Source of the DNA: Avichristensenella sp031549905
GTDB taxonomy: Bacteria > Bacillota > Clostridia > Christensenellales > Aristaeellaceae
Assembly (NCBI GenBank): GCA_031549905.1
Contig: JAVBPC010000020.1
Span: forward strand, 1 to 64,000
DNA length: 64,000 nucleotides
Direction: 5' to 3'
Shown here: in pieces, positions 17,784-26,265 of the stretch
Numbering within the stretch: the stretch's first letter is position 1
How the letters are laid out: the number at the start of each line of letters is the position of its first letter
Made by a program: the position numbers and the translations under genes
Notes under the pieces: generated by a model
Told to the model about the DNA's origin: nothing
Databases searched by the model: none
The model's input: the letters and a program-made list of their open reading frames with translations, nothing else

Positions 17784-19424
17784 TTATTTGTACGATTCCA
17801 GCGTTCTGAGCAGCTCAAACTCGCGGATATCCCGCATGGCGCTGTACGCGTACCGCGTCAGCACCACCCCGCCCCGGTAGTACAGCGGCAGGAAAGGCAG
17901 TTCCATCGCAAACAGATCCTGTATCTGTCCCCATACGTTCCCAAAGTCCTCTTGCTTGTATGACTTGCGCAGCGCGGCGCACAGGTTATCCATCTCTTTC
18001 GAACGGTAGCTGGCGTAGTTGCCGTACCCGTCACTGAGCATCATGAAGCTGGGGTCGGGTATGATGTCAAAGTTGAACGCGCACAGGTACAGATCATAGT
18101 CCCTGTTTTTCAGTTTGCCCTGCGCGGTTTCAAAGCTTTGCGCAATGATATTGACCTCGATGCCCAGCGAGCGCAGCATGGTGGCGACCTCGTTTGCGGC
18201 CTCCTTGCGCAGCGCGTTTCCGGTTTCGTTGTAATACCCAAGGCGAAGCGTCAGGCGCTTGGGCCCGGAATCGGTCATCTTGAAGCGGTAGCCCTTGTCG
18301 TCTATGTTGTTCCAGCCCAGCTTATCCAGCGCGGCTGCCGCCAGTTCCGGATTGTACTCGGGCGGCTTGGTGTTGCCGTTGTACAGCCATGACGCGCGCG
18401 ATTGCAGCGTATCGGTGGATGCCACCACGTTCTGGTACACGTTGGTTTCCAGCCTGGATTTGTCTATCGCCTGCATGATGGCCCTGCGCATCTCCAAATC
18501 GCGCAGCGGGTTGCTGGCCTTGTCATAGTTGTTCATCAGCAGCACTTCCAGCTGCCTGGTGGAAAAATCGTAGGAGTTGGCGCGGTTGTTGATCATGCCG
18601 CGGTAGCGGATGCCCGATATATCCCGCGTCATCAGGATATCGATATTCTCGGCTTCAAAGGCCTTGAGCGCTTCGCTTTCGCTTTCAAACCATACGCCCG
18701 TGATCTCCGCAACGGCGGGCAGCTGCTTCCACCAGGCGTCGTTTGCGGTCAGCCAAAGCTCCTCGCCGGGCATGTAATAGTTCAGGCGGTACGGGCCGGT
18801 GCCGGGCGGGTTTTCGCTCATGACGGATTCCGCCTGCAGCACCGGGAACGTCATTGAGTACAGCAGCCCGTAGTAGGGCCGCTTTGTCGTCACTTCCAGC
18901 GTCAGCTTATCCACCACTTTCCAGCTGCTCCAGCCCTTTGAAAACAGCGTATACATGCCGTGCTGGTTGTCGGGCACGGATTCCGGGGCCTCCTGCGCCT
19001 TGATCGCATCCATCGTGGCGGCGACATCGTACGCGTTGAGCGTGCGCCCGTTGTGGAAGGTAACGCCGTCGCGCAGGTAAAACGTCCAGATGGTGCCATC
19101 CGATGACACCGTCCAGGATTCCGCCAGCTTGCCGACGGGCAGGCGCTCGTCATCCATCTCAATCAGGCCTTCATATACCAGGTTCAGCAGTGATATGGCG
19201 TCGCGGTCCATCACGCGAAGCGGATGCAGGTCCGCGGTCGGCGAAATGACCATGGCAATGCGCATGGATGCCGGCACGGAGCTTGCCGCCAATGCAGTGG
19301 ATGCCGGAAGTGCCGGCACCAGCAGGCACAGCGCAAGCAGCAGGCTAAGTAGCGCCGCCGGCAGCCGCGCTTTCCGTTCCTTCCGTCCCCTCCGGCGGGT
19401 AGTAGTGTCTTGTGTAAATCTCAT
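17784..19424 (-). CDS. family 5 extracellular solute-binding protein (oligopeptide/nickel type)
   Basis: 546 residues. A basic N-terminus and signal peptide (PAALLSLLLALCLLVPALPAS) is followed by the SBP_bac_5 fold: LNLVYEGLIEMD, LAESWTVSSDGTIWTFYLRDGVTFHNGRTLNAYDV, the cluster 5 signature. There is no lipobox Cys, so it may be released or held by the uncleaved signal. Permease and ATPase genes are not present here, so it is an orphan. Its start lies 80 nt inside the transglycosylase gene in another frame; no later ATG/GTG/TTG would keep the signal peptide. It ends in a terminator. Confidence 0.88.
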   Translation of the reverse strand: MRFTQDTTTRRRGRKERKARLPAALLSLLLALCLLVPALPASTALAASSVPASMRIAMVISPTADLHPLRVMDRDAISLLNLVYEGLIEMDDERLPVGKLAESWTVSSDGTIWTFYLRDGVTFHNGRTLNAYDVAATMDAIKAQEAPESVPDNQHGMYTLFSKGWSSWKVVDKLTLEVTTKRPYYGLLYSMTFPVLQAESVMSENPPGTGPYRLNYYMPGEELWLTANDAWWKQLPAVAEITGVWFESESEALKAFEAENIDILMTRDISGIRYRGMINNRANSYDFSTRQLEVLLMNNYDKASNPLRDLEMRRAIMQAIDKSRLETNVYQNVVASTDTLQSRASWLYNGNTKPPEYNPELAAAALDKLGWNNIDDKGYRFKMTDSGPKRLTLRLGYYNETGNALRKEAANEVATMLRSLGIEVNIIAQSFETAQGKLKNRDYDLYLCAFNFDIIPDPSFMMLSDGYGNYASYRSKEMDNLCAALRKSYKQEDFGNVWGQIQDLFAMELPFLPLYYRGGVVLTRYAYSAMRDIREFELLRTLESYK

Positions 19425-20226
19425 AGGCGGCGACCACCCTTCTGACGTATTGCTCGGTATCGGCGTAGGGAATCACATCCAGCTTGGTTCCGTCGCGCGA
19501 ATAGCGCGGGTCTTGCAGCCATTCGGCCACGCGCCCCTGGCCCGCATGGTAGCCAGCCGCGACGATCACGATATCGCCGTCATAGGTGCGGGCAAGGTAC
19601 CCCAGGAACCAGGTGCCGTAGCGGATGTTCGTATCCGGGTCAAAGAGGTTATCCCATTCGTAGGTTTTTGTTTCACCAAGCCGCATGGCGATCCAGTCGC
19701 CGGTATCCTTTCGGATCTGCATGAGACCCCGGGCATCCATGTTGGATACGGCCTGCGGGTTGTACCTGCTTTCGTTGTAGATTACAGCCGCCACCAGCGC
19801 GGGCTTAATGCCCTGCTGCGCCGCGTAATACTCGATCAGGTCGCGGTATTCCAGCTTGTATTTCGCCTTTTCGGCGGCCAGTTCGCGCTGGCGGGCAGCC
19901 TCTGCGCGCTCCGCCTTCCATGTGCTGTAGTATGATGCGCCAAGGGGAACGGTCACAGCGAGCAGCACCACAAACACCAGCAGGACCGCATAGCCGCGCA
20001 GCGGATGACGGCGTGGGCGCGGCAGGGGAGCAAGGTCGATATCGGCGTCAGGATCAGTGTCTGCGTCGGTGTCATAATCGGACTCATCCGGCGGCGTGGG
20101 GTTGTTGTGGAAAACGGGGTAGGCGGCGGTGTCCGTGTACTCCTGGGAGTAGGGCATGGGCGGCTCAGCATGGCGCTGGACCCGGCGCTTTCGCGCGGGT
20201 TCTTCGCCGGGGTGCGGCAGGTTCAT
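19345..20226 (-). CDS. membrane-anchored lytic murein transglycosylase (SLT fold)
   Basis: 293 residues. An unusually long, acidic, Pro/Asp-rich cytoplasmic N-terminus (1-76, including TDADTDPDADIDL) precedes one membrane helix (78-98). The SLT domain has the catalytic Glu in YNESRYNP (E152), with GLMQIRKDTGDW and AAGYHAGQGRVAEWL further on. It cleaves glycan strands in the wall. Its ATG overlaps the coaE stop (20223-20226), and its 3' end overlaps the binding-protein gene by 80 nt. Confidence 0.9.
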   Translation of the reverse strand: MNLPHPGEEPARKRRVQRHAEPPMPYSQEYTDTAAYPVFHNNPTPPDESDYDTDADTDPDADIDLAPLPRPRRHPLRGYAVLLVFVVLLAVTVPLGASYYSTWKAERAEAARQRELAAEKAKYKLEYRDLIEYYAAQQGIKPALVAAVIYNESRYNPQAVSNMDARGLMQIRKDTGDWIAMRLGETKTYEWDNLFDPDTNIRYGTWFLGYLARTYDGDIVIVAAGYHAGQGRVAEWLQDPRYSRDGTKLDVIPYADTEQYVRRVVAAYEIYTRHYYPPEGTEGTESAAAGGAT

Positions 20227-20801
20227 GAATGGCCCCCCACGCGCGCCGCTGCGTCCTGAAGCAGCGCCAGCACACGCCGCCGCGTTTGCTCCATTTCGCC
20301 GCTGGCGTTGATCCCGCGGTCAGCCCTGCGCAGCTTTTCGCTCGTGGGCATCTGGCTTTGGATGCGCGAAAGCGCGGCTTCCGGCGTCAGCCCGTCGCGC
20401 CCCATCAGGCGGCGCAGCTGCTCTTCCGGCGGAACGTACACCGTCCACACCTCGTGCGCAATGTCTTCCATTTTGCTTTCATACAGCAGCGGAATTTCCA
20501 CCGCGCACAGCGGCGTGCGCAGCACAAGGATCGCGTCGTCAAGCCCACGCCGCACCATCGGGTGCACCAGGGCGTTCAGCGCCGCGCGCTTTCCGGGGCT
20601 TTCAAAGATGGATGCCGCGATGGCTTTCCTATCCAGCGTGCCGAACAGCCGCAGCACCGCCGACGCTGCCGCGCCCTTGGGGCTGGTCAGCGCACGCGCC
20701 ACTTCATCGGCGAACAGCACCGGTACGCCTTCTTCCTGCAGAACCTGCGCCACATATGACTTGCCGGAGGCGATCCCGCCCGTGATTGCGATTACATACA
20801 T
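20223..20801 (-). CDS. coaE: dephospho-CoA kinase
   Basis: 192 residues. The P-loop GGIASGKSYVAQ is at 8-19, with the DADE-like FADEVAR segment, HPMVRRGL, and IPLLYESKME with the family motif. It phosphorylates dephospho-CoA to CoA, the last step of CoA synthesis. It heads a three-gene minus-strand operon, with AGGAGAAG before the ATG. The kinase is a housekeeping enzyme; its co-transcription with wall and uptake genes is probably incidental. Confidence 0.95.
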   Translation of the reverse strand: MYVIAITGGIASGKSYVAQVLQEEGVPVLFADEVARALTSPKGAAASAVLRLFGTLDRKAIAASIFESPGKRAALNALVHPMVRRGLDDAILVLRTPLCAVEIPLLYESKMEDIAHEVWTVYVPPEEQLRRLMGRDGLTPEAALSRIQSQMPTSEKLRRADRGINASGEMEQTRRRVLALLQDAAARVGGHS

Positions 20802-20874
20802 TGCTTTGCTTCTCCTGTGGTTCTTTCAATACAAACGCCGGGGGCCTGCGTTTTCGTGCAAAAAGGCATGCCAC

Positions 20875-20904
20875 AGCCTACCATCCCGCACAAGGAAATG
20901 TCAA
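20875..20904 (-). promoter_or_regulatory. promoter of the coaE operon
   Basis: Minus strand: TTGACA (20904-20899), 18-bp spacer, TAGGCT (20880-20875). It is back-to-back with the isomerase promoter, the two -35 boxes only 8 bp apart. Confidence 0.65.
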
Positions 20905-20912
20905 GAAGCGCG

Positions 20913-20941
20913 TTGACACCGCCCTTTGCTTCCCCTATACT
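20913..20941 (+). promoter_or_regulatory. sigma-A promoter of the isomerase pair
   Basis: TTGACA 20913-20918, 17-bp spacer, TATACT 20936-20941, 50 bp before the ATG at 20992. Confidence 0.88.
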
Positions 20942-20991
20942 GAAAGGGAGGAACATCCTTATATTCGACCAAAACAAGGAGAGACACAACC

Positions 20992-21837
20992 ATGGCACAA
21001 TTCCCCATCGGCGTGATCCTCGATTCTTTCCGCAAACCCGTGCGGGAGGCGCTGTCTTTGGCGGCGTCGCTGTCTGTGCAGGGCATTCAGGTGTATGCCA
21101 CGCGTGGCGAATTCTCCCCGGAATCGCTGAATGCCGAAAAGCGGCGCGAGTTCCTTCGCATGGTAAAAGACAGCGGGCTGATCATCTCCGCGCTGTGCGG
21201 CGACCTGGGCCAGGGCTTCGGCAGCGCCGAAAAAAATCCCGGCCTGATCGAGCAGTCCAAGCGCATTGTGGACCTTGGCAAAGACCTTGAAACCGATGTT
21301 GTGACCACGCACATCGGCGTGGTGCCGACAGACCCCGCGCACCCGCGCTATGCCATCATGCAGGATGCGTGCGGCCAGCTTGCAGCTTATGCGGACAGCG
21401 TGCAGGCCCATTTCGCCATCGAAACGGGGCCGGAAACCGCCAAAACGCTGCGCGTATTCCTGGATGGGCTGCATTCCACCGGCGTTGCCGTGAACCTGGA
21501 CCCCGCAAACCTGGTGATGGTGACCGGGGATGATCCGGTGCAGGCGGTGCATACTTTGAAGGATTATATCGTGCACACCCACGCCAAGGACGGCGTGAAG
21601 CTGCTGGACCGTGACCCCGAGCTGATCTACGGCCTCATCCATGATGACGCGCTGGTCACCGACCGGGCGTTCCTGGAGGTGCCGCTGGGTGAGGGCAGCG
21701 TGCCGTTCCCCGGGTACCTGGAGGCGCTGCACCAGATCGGCTACAAGGGCTTCCTGACGATCGAACGCGAGGTTGGGGAAGACCGCGTGGGCGACATCAG
21801 GCTGGCCGTGGACTTCCTGAAAGCGATGATGAAATAG
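20992..21837 (+). CDS. sugar phosphate isomerase/epimerase (xylose-isomerase-like TIM barrel)
   Basis: 281 residues. The metal-binding set expected of this fold is visible: E144 in AIETGP, D170 in VNLDPANLVM, H197 in VHTHAKDG and E258 in LTIERE. Family members isomerise or epimerise sugars or polyols, often in inositol or unusual sugar catabolism. AAGGAGAG lies before the ATG. The stop is directly followed by the ATG of the second barrel (no spacing), so the two are coupled. The substrate cannot be told from sequence. Confidence 0.85.
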   Translation: MAQFPIGVILDSFRKPVREALSLAASLSVQGIQVYATRGEFSPESLNAEKRREFLRMVKDSGLIISALCGDLGQGFGSAEKNPGLIEQSKRIVDLGKDLETDVVTTHIGVVPTDPAHPRYAIMQDACGQLAAYADSVQAHFAIETGPETAKTLRVFLDGLHSTGVAVNLDPANLVMVTGDDPVQAVHTLKDYIVHTHAKDGVKLLDRDPELIYGLIHDDALVTDRAFLEVPLGEGSVPFPGYLEALHQIGYKGFLTIEREVGEDRVGDIRLAVDFLKAMMK

Positions 21838-22656
21838 ATGAAAATAGGCGTTTCCAGCTATAGCTTTTATACCCATATGCGCAAGACCGGCGAGAGCTTG
21901 GAAATGGTCTGCACCCGCGCCAAGGAAATGGGATTTGAGGGCATTGAGTTCCTTCGACTGGAGGACCCGTCCATCGCCGCTGCGCTTGCCGAGCACTGCG
22001 CGAAGATCGATCTGCCGATCATCGCCTACACTGTGGGCGCGGATTTTATCAAAAATGGACTGGAAGAAGAGGCCGAGCGTGTTCGCAAGGACATTGACAC
22101 CGCGAAGGAGCTTGGCGCGCCGCTGCTTCGGCACGATGTGTGCTACGGGTTTGACGGCGGTTGGCGCGAAGCCGTGCGCCGCGTGGCCCCCGCGGTACGC
22201 GAGGTGTCCGAGTACGCCGCCGAGCGCGGCATCCGCACCTGCACCGAAAACCATGGCTTTTTCCTGCAGGATGCCGACCGCGTGGAAGAGCTGATGCTGG
22301 CCGTGAACCACGAAAACTACGGCTGGCTGGTGGATATCGGCAACTTCGCCTGCGCGGATGAAGACAGCCTGCACGCCGTATCGATTGCCGCGCCGTACGC
22401 TTTCCATGTGCACGCGAAGGATTTCCTTGTCAAGCCGCGCCGCGCGGACAACCCCGGCCAGGGCTGGTTCAAAACGCGGCACGGGCGGTACCTCAGGGGC
22501 ACCATTGCGGGGCATGGGCATATCCCGATCAAGGCGTGCGTGGATATCCTGCGCGGCACCGCATATGACGGGTTCCTGTCGTACGAGTTTGAGGGCATGG
22601 AGGACAACCTGCCCGCGCTGGAGGCCGGGCTGGCGTTCCTGCGCACGGTAATCTAA
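21838..22656 (+). CDS. second sugar phosphate isomerase/epimerase
   Basis: 272 residues, starting at the base after the previous stop. Same fold with its own ligand set: CTENHG, LVDIGNF, FHVHAKDF and LSYEFEG. The two proteins are only distantly similar, so this is a functional pair rather than a recent duplication. Together they suggest consecutive steps on one sugar or sugar acid. A terminator follows 20 bp later. Confidence 0.85.
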   Translation: MKIGVSSYSFYTHMRKTGESLEMVCTRAKEMGFEGIEFLRLEDPSIAAALAEHCAKIDLPIIAYTVGADFIKNGLEEEAERVRKDIDTAKELGAPLLRHDVCYGFDGGWREAVRRVAPAVREVSEYAAERGIRTCTENHGFFLQDADRVEELMLAVNHENYGWLVDIGNFACADEDSLHAVSIAAPYAFHVHAKDFLVKPRRADNPGQGWFKTRHGRYLRGTIAGHGHIPIKACVDILRGTAYDGFLSYEFEGMEDNLPALEAGLAFLRTVI

Positions 22657-22676
22657 CCCGGATATGGAGACCATAA

Positions 22677-22707
22677 GAATCGGTGCGCCGGCATCGGTTC
22701 TTTTTTT
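22677..22707 (+). terminator. rho-independent terminator
   Basis: A 10-bp stem with two G-U pairs (22677-22686 with 22691-22700) and a GCCG loop, followed by seven T. Confidence 0.9.
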
Positions 22708-22757
22708 GCAAAAAGTGCGCAAACCTGTCACACGCGCTGCCAGCGGGCGTCTAACCT

Positions 22758-22838
22758 AGGTAATCACTGATCTATTCGCACGGCGTCTGGCGGAAAGGCA
22801 CCTCGCCATCCACCGAACGAATAAATCAGCGATTACCT
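22758..22838. repeat. 81-bp palindromic element before an ECF sigma gene
   Basis: Arms 22758-22778 and 22818-22838 match at 19 of 21 positions (AGGTAATC-R-CTGAT). The inner 39 bp contain further short GC dyads. It lies 28 bp before the TTG start of the sigma gene, so it would be in its leader if transcription begins upstream. Confidence 0.75.
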
Positions 22839-22866
22839 TGCAACGGACTGAAAGGGGGAACCCATT

Positions 22867-23739
22867 TTGGAAAACATGGAGACGAGCGCCATGATCGACC
22901 TTGCCGTGGCAGGCGACAGCCGCGCGTTGGAGGCGCTGATCGGCCGGGTGCAGGATTTCGTGTTCAACCTGTCGCTGAGGATGCTTGGCGATGTGGCCGA
23001 TGCGGAGGACGCCGCGCAGGAAATACTGATCCGCATGATGACGAACCTGTCGGCATTCCGCAAAGAAAGCAGCTTCACCACCTGGGTATACCGGATTGCC
23101 GTCAATTATCTGATTGACTGCAAGAAGCATAAGTTTGCCGCGCGGCCGCTGACGTTTGCGTTTTACGGGCAGGATATCGCCGCTGGGGGCATGGATGCCA
23201 CAGATGAAATGCTGGAGGGCATGGCAAGGGAGGCGCTGTCGCAGGAACTGAAAATGTCATGCACGAACGTGATGCTGCAATGCTTTGACCCGGAGGACCG
23301 CTGCATTTTCATCCTGGGCACGATGTTCCGGGTGGATAGCCGCATCGCCGGGGAGCTGCTTGACATCACGCCGGAAAACTACCGGCAAAGACTGTCCCGC
23401 GCGCGGCGGAAGATGGCCGGCTTCCTGTCGGAATACTGCGGGCTGACGGAAACCGGCATGTGCGACTGCGGCAAAAGGGTTGGGCATGCGATCCGGCAGG
23501 GCCGCCTGCGCCCCGGACAGCCGGAGTACGCGCGGCTGAACCCGTGCAATGCGGATGCGCTGCTTCATGTCAAACAGGAAATGGAAGCGCTGGACGATCT
23601 TTCGCTGGCGTTTGCGGATTTGCCCGCGTACGCATCGCCTGTTGCCGCGCGGCAGTTCATCGCGGGGCTGTTGCAGTCGCCGCACATGAAAGCGGTCCGC
23701 GAAACGGAAGGAGGACAGTCCCATGAAAAGCGCGCTTGA
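22867..23739 (+). CDS. ECF-type sigma factor with Cys-containing C-terminal extension
   Basis: 290 residues from a TTG start at 22867 (AAAGGGGG about 10 nt upstream; the next ATG at 22876 is 19 nt away). Region 2 has the near-canonical DAEDAAQEILIRMMTNLSAFR, FTTWVYRIAVNYLID; region 4 has DSRIAGELLDITPENYRQRLSRARRKM. After region 4 there is an extension of about 90 residues beginning EYCGLTETGMCDCGKR and including NPCNAD, which may bind metal or act as a built-in regulator. The next gene overlaps it by 17 nt. Confidence 0.88.
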   Translation: MENMETSAMIDLAVAGDSRALEALIGRVQDFVFNLSLRMLGDVADAEDAAQEILIRMMTNLSAFRKESSFTTWVYRIAVNYLIDCKKHKFAARPLTFAFYGQDIAAGGMDATDEMLEGMAREALSQELKMSCTNVMLQCFDPEDRCIFILGTMFRVDSRIAGELLDITPENYRQRLSRARRKMAGFLSEYCGLTETGMCDCGKRVGHAIRQGRLRPGQPEYARLNPCNADALLHVKQEMEALDDLSLAFADLPAYASPVAARQFIAGLLQSPHMKAVRETEGGQSHEKRA

Positions 23740-24391
23740 TTTTCTTCGTGATCTATCGGAAAACAATACGCTTAACTGGATGCATCAGAACAAAGCGCGG
23801 TATGGCGAGGCAAGGCGCGCTTTTCTCGGATTTGTGCAGGCGCTGATTGCGGAAATCGCTCACTTTGACGGCGCGGTGGCGCACCTTCAGGCGGAGGAAC
23901 TGCTTTTCCGCCTGAACCGTGATACGCGCTTTTCTTTGGATAAGTCGCCGTACAATGCATCCTTCCGCGCGCACATCGCGCCGTGCGGCAAGCTGCCCGT
24001 GCCGGTGGGGTATTTCGTGTGTATCAGGCCCGGCGCGTCGTTTCTGGGCGGCGGGCTGTTCCTTGATTTTCCGCAAACAACAGCGCGCGTGCGCGATTAC
24101 ATTGCCGCAAACGGCGATCAGTTCCTTGCGACGGTAAACGATGCAGAGTTTTCATCCCGTTTTGCCGTGGGCGGTGAAAAGCTGAAAAACGTGCCCAAGG
24201 GATACGACAGCGCGCGACCCTGGGCGGAATATTTGAGGTTCAAGTCGTGGTACATTGAGCATCCCATCCCGGATGGGGCAATTGAGGCATGCGATGTGCG
24301 GGCGATGGCGGAAACCTTCCGGCATATGAAGCCCTTCAACGATTATCTGAATGCCGCGTTGGATGGGTTCAAGATGCCGGAAAGGCCGTAG
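23723..24391 (+). CDS. DUF2461 family protein
   Basis: 222 residues. It has the hallmarks of this family (TIGR02453-like): LRDLSENNTLNWMHQNK at the N-terminus, LLFRLNRDTRFS-DKSPYNASFRAHI in the middle, GGGLFLDFP and KNVPKGYD further on. No biochemical function is known for the family. The start overlaps the sigma gene by 17 nt and AAGGAGG lies just upstream, so translation is coupled. No terminator is obvious before the convergent sulfatase. Confidence 0.88.
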   Translation: MKSALDFLRDLSENNTLNWMHQNKARYGEARRAFLGFVQALIAEIAHFDGAVAHLQAEELLFRLNRDTRFSLDKSPYNASFRAHIAPCGKLPVPVGYFVCIRPGASFLGGGLFLDFPQTTARVRDYIAANGDQFLATVNDAEFSSRFAVGGEKLKNVPKGYDSARPWAEYLRFKSWYIEHPIPDGAIEACDVRAMAETFRHMKPFNDYLNAALDGFKMPERP

Positions 24392-24419
24392 ATCAGGGCA
24401 AATATCTGCGCGCTACAGG

Positions 24420-25877
24420 CTATTTTTCCGTCAAAAACGACAGCACATCCCGCGTTTGCGCAACCCGCGTCAGCCTTCCATCCCGCACAAAGCCCTCTTC
24501 GCGCCCTGTCAGCGTCTCGGCCATCGCCTGCCGCAGTTGTTCAATCCGCGCCTGGTGTTTGTCATCCGCGATGGCGTTGTGCAGCTCGTTCGGGTCGTTT
24601 TGCAGGTCGAAATACTGCTCCTGCCCCGTGATCGGGAACCAAACGTACTTATCTTTCTCGGTCACGATATACTGGTTGGAACGCTCCCCAAACGCGTGCT
24701 CCCCGTGCAGCCACCGGCGGCGGGGGGCTTCTTCACCGCGCGCGTGCGGCAGCAGGCTTTGCCCATCCACCGTTTCCGGGATGGGCAGGCCCGCCGCGTC
24801 CAGCAGCGTGGGCAGGATATCGCGCAGCTCGCAAAGCGCATCCACGGTTTGGTTTGCGGGTAGATTCAGGAGATTGCCCGGGTCGTACAGCAGCATCGGC
24901 ACCCCGGCGGAACCCTCGTACGGCAGCGCCTTGCGGAAAAGATGATGATCGCCCAGCAGATCACCGTGATCGGACGCGAACAGGAAGACCGTATCCCGCA
25001 GCACGCCGTATTCATTGAATGCCATCAGCATGCGGTTGATCTGGTGGTCGATGTGCGTGATGTGCCCGTAATATGCCGCCTGCGCGCGCTTTTGCGCGGG
25101 GCCTGGCAGCACGCCTTCCTTTGTATCCAGATCAAAACACGCGCTGTCCGGGTACACATCCGCCCAGTCGCCTACGGGCGGATTGGGTAGTGCATCCGGG
25201 CGGCTGTTATACATATCGAAATAGAAGGGCGGCGGGTCCAGCGGCGAATGCGGCCTGACAAACGACGCCGTCAGGAAAAACGGCCTGTCCGGGTCGCGCC
25301 TGCGCAGGAAGTCTATCGCTTCAGACGCGCACCAGTTGGTCGGGTGCAGCGCCTCGGGCAGCGCCCACGGCCTTGCCACCCAGGAGTTGCACTCCAACCC
25401 CAGCGCAGTCAGGTCCGCATCGACGCCCTTCTGCTGCTTTAGCCAGTGCAGGTAATCATCCGTGTGATCAAACCCGCGCCGGGCTTCTTTTTTTAGGTCG
25501 CGCGCAAAGTGCAGGTACCCATCGTGCAGCATCACATGATGAAAGCCGCACAGGTTCCTTTCGGGGTAAACGTGCATCTTGCCCACACACTGGGTTTGGT
25601 ACCCGGCCCTAGCAAACTCGCCCGGCAGCGTGACATCATACCGCCATGGCACGCCGTCCCTGTAGCCCACGCGCCCGTGCCGCCCCTGCGACAGCCCGGT
25701 CAGGATGGCGGCGCGCGCTGCAATGCAGGATGGCACCGCCGAATATGCACGCGTGAACAGCGCGCCGTGCCTGCGCATCGTATCCAGCGTGGGCGTTTCC
25801 ACCACCGGGTGGCCCATCGCGCCCATGCAGTCGCGGCGCATTTGGTCTACCAGCAGAAGGACGATGTTGGGGCGCAT
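24420..25877 (-). CDS. sulfatase (arylsulfatase/alkaline phosphatase superfamily)
   Basis: 485 residues. Metal ligands: D11 in LLLVDQMRRD and the distal ASDHGDLLGDH. The formylglycine site is C51 in PSCIAARAAILTG, a C-x-A-x-R variant of the usual C-x-P-x-R, a form matured by radical-SAM anaerobic enzymes (anSME). No maturase gene is in the window. There is no signal peptide, so it is predicted cytoplasmic. Likely substrate is a sulfated sugar or glycan fragment. AAGGAGGG precedes the ATG. Confidence 0.9.
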   Translation of the reverse strand: MRPNIVLLLVDQMRRDCMGAMGHPVVETPTLDTMRRHGALFTRAYSAVPSCIAARAAILTGLSQGRHGRVGYRDGVPWRYDVTLPGEFARAGYQTQCVGKMHVYPERNLCGFHHVMLHDGYLHFARDLKKEARRGFDHTDDYLHWLKQQKGVDADLTALGLECNSWVARPWALPEALHPTNWCASEAIDFLRRRDPDRPFFLTASFVRPHSPLDPPPFYFDMYNSRPDALPNPPVGDWADVYPDSACFDLDTKEGVLPGPAQKRAQAAYYGHITHIDHQINRMLMAFNEYGVLRDTVFLFASDHGDLLGDHHLFRKALPYEGSAGVPMLLYDPGNLLNLPANQTVDALCELRDILPTLLDAAGLPIPETVDGQSLLPHARGEEAPRRRWLHGEHAFGERSNQYIVTEKDKYVWFPITGQEQYFDLQNDPNELHNAIADDKHQARIEQLRQAMAETLTGREEGFVRDGRLTRVAQTRDVLSFLTEK

Positions 25878-25944
25878 GCGGGATGCCCTCCTTTTCCGGA
25901 TGCTTTGCCAGGTTCAGTATACCACGCGCAATGCACAGCGGCAA

Positions 25945-25973
25945 TAAAAGAAGCCGCCGCATTCCGCGACGGC
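25945..25973 (-). terminator. rho-independent terminator
   Basis: Minus strand GCCGTCGC (25973-25966) pairs with GCGGCGGC (25960-25953) with one mismatch, then TTCTTTT. It ends the unit of the TfoX-C-domain gene. Confidence 0.7.
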
Positions 25974-25992
25974 CCCCAGACCTATTTCGGTT

Positions 25993-26247
25993 TCACTTCA
26001 GCGAATCAAAAAACGCCTTCAGCTCCGCCTTTTTCCCGGCGGGCAACTGGTGCCAGCGAATGCCCTCTATCGCGCCCTCAAGCCCGGAAAGCATGCTCAG
26101 GCACGCGCCGGGGTCATTTACGCGCAGCCGAAGAAACGCTTCCTTGCTGCCAACCTCCGTAAGCTGCTCGGGCGTTTCGATGCCCACCTCACTCAGCCTT
26201 TCTTCAACCACCTTGCCGATGTTCGGCATGGAAGACAGCTTGCCCAT
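25993..26247 (-). CDS. TfoX C-terminal-domain-like small protein
   Basis: 84 residues from the ATG at 26245-26247 (GAAGGGGG 8 nt upstream; the frame also permits a TTG at 26265). The sequence LSSMPNIGKVVEERLSEVGIETPEQLTEVGSKEAF is the helix-hairpin-helix-like TfoX C-terminal domain, which in Bacillota usually occurs alone. Function unknown; a DNA-related or regulatory role is assumed from the fold. It follows the binding-protein gene by 18 nt on the same strand. Confidence 0.85.
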   Translation of the reverse strand: MGKLSSMPNIGKVVEERLSEVGIETPEQLTEVGSKEAFLRLRVNDPGACLSMLSGLEGAIEGIRWHQLPAGKKAELKAFFDSLK

Positions 26248-26265
26248 GATCAGCGCCCCCTTCAA

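Noticed and set aside
20959..22731. 590-codon minus-strand frame opposite the two isomerases
   Set aside because: Both isomerases have clear folds, metal ligands and a promoter; the antisense translation has no recognisable domain.
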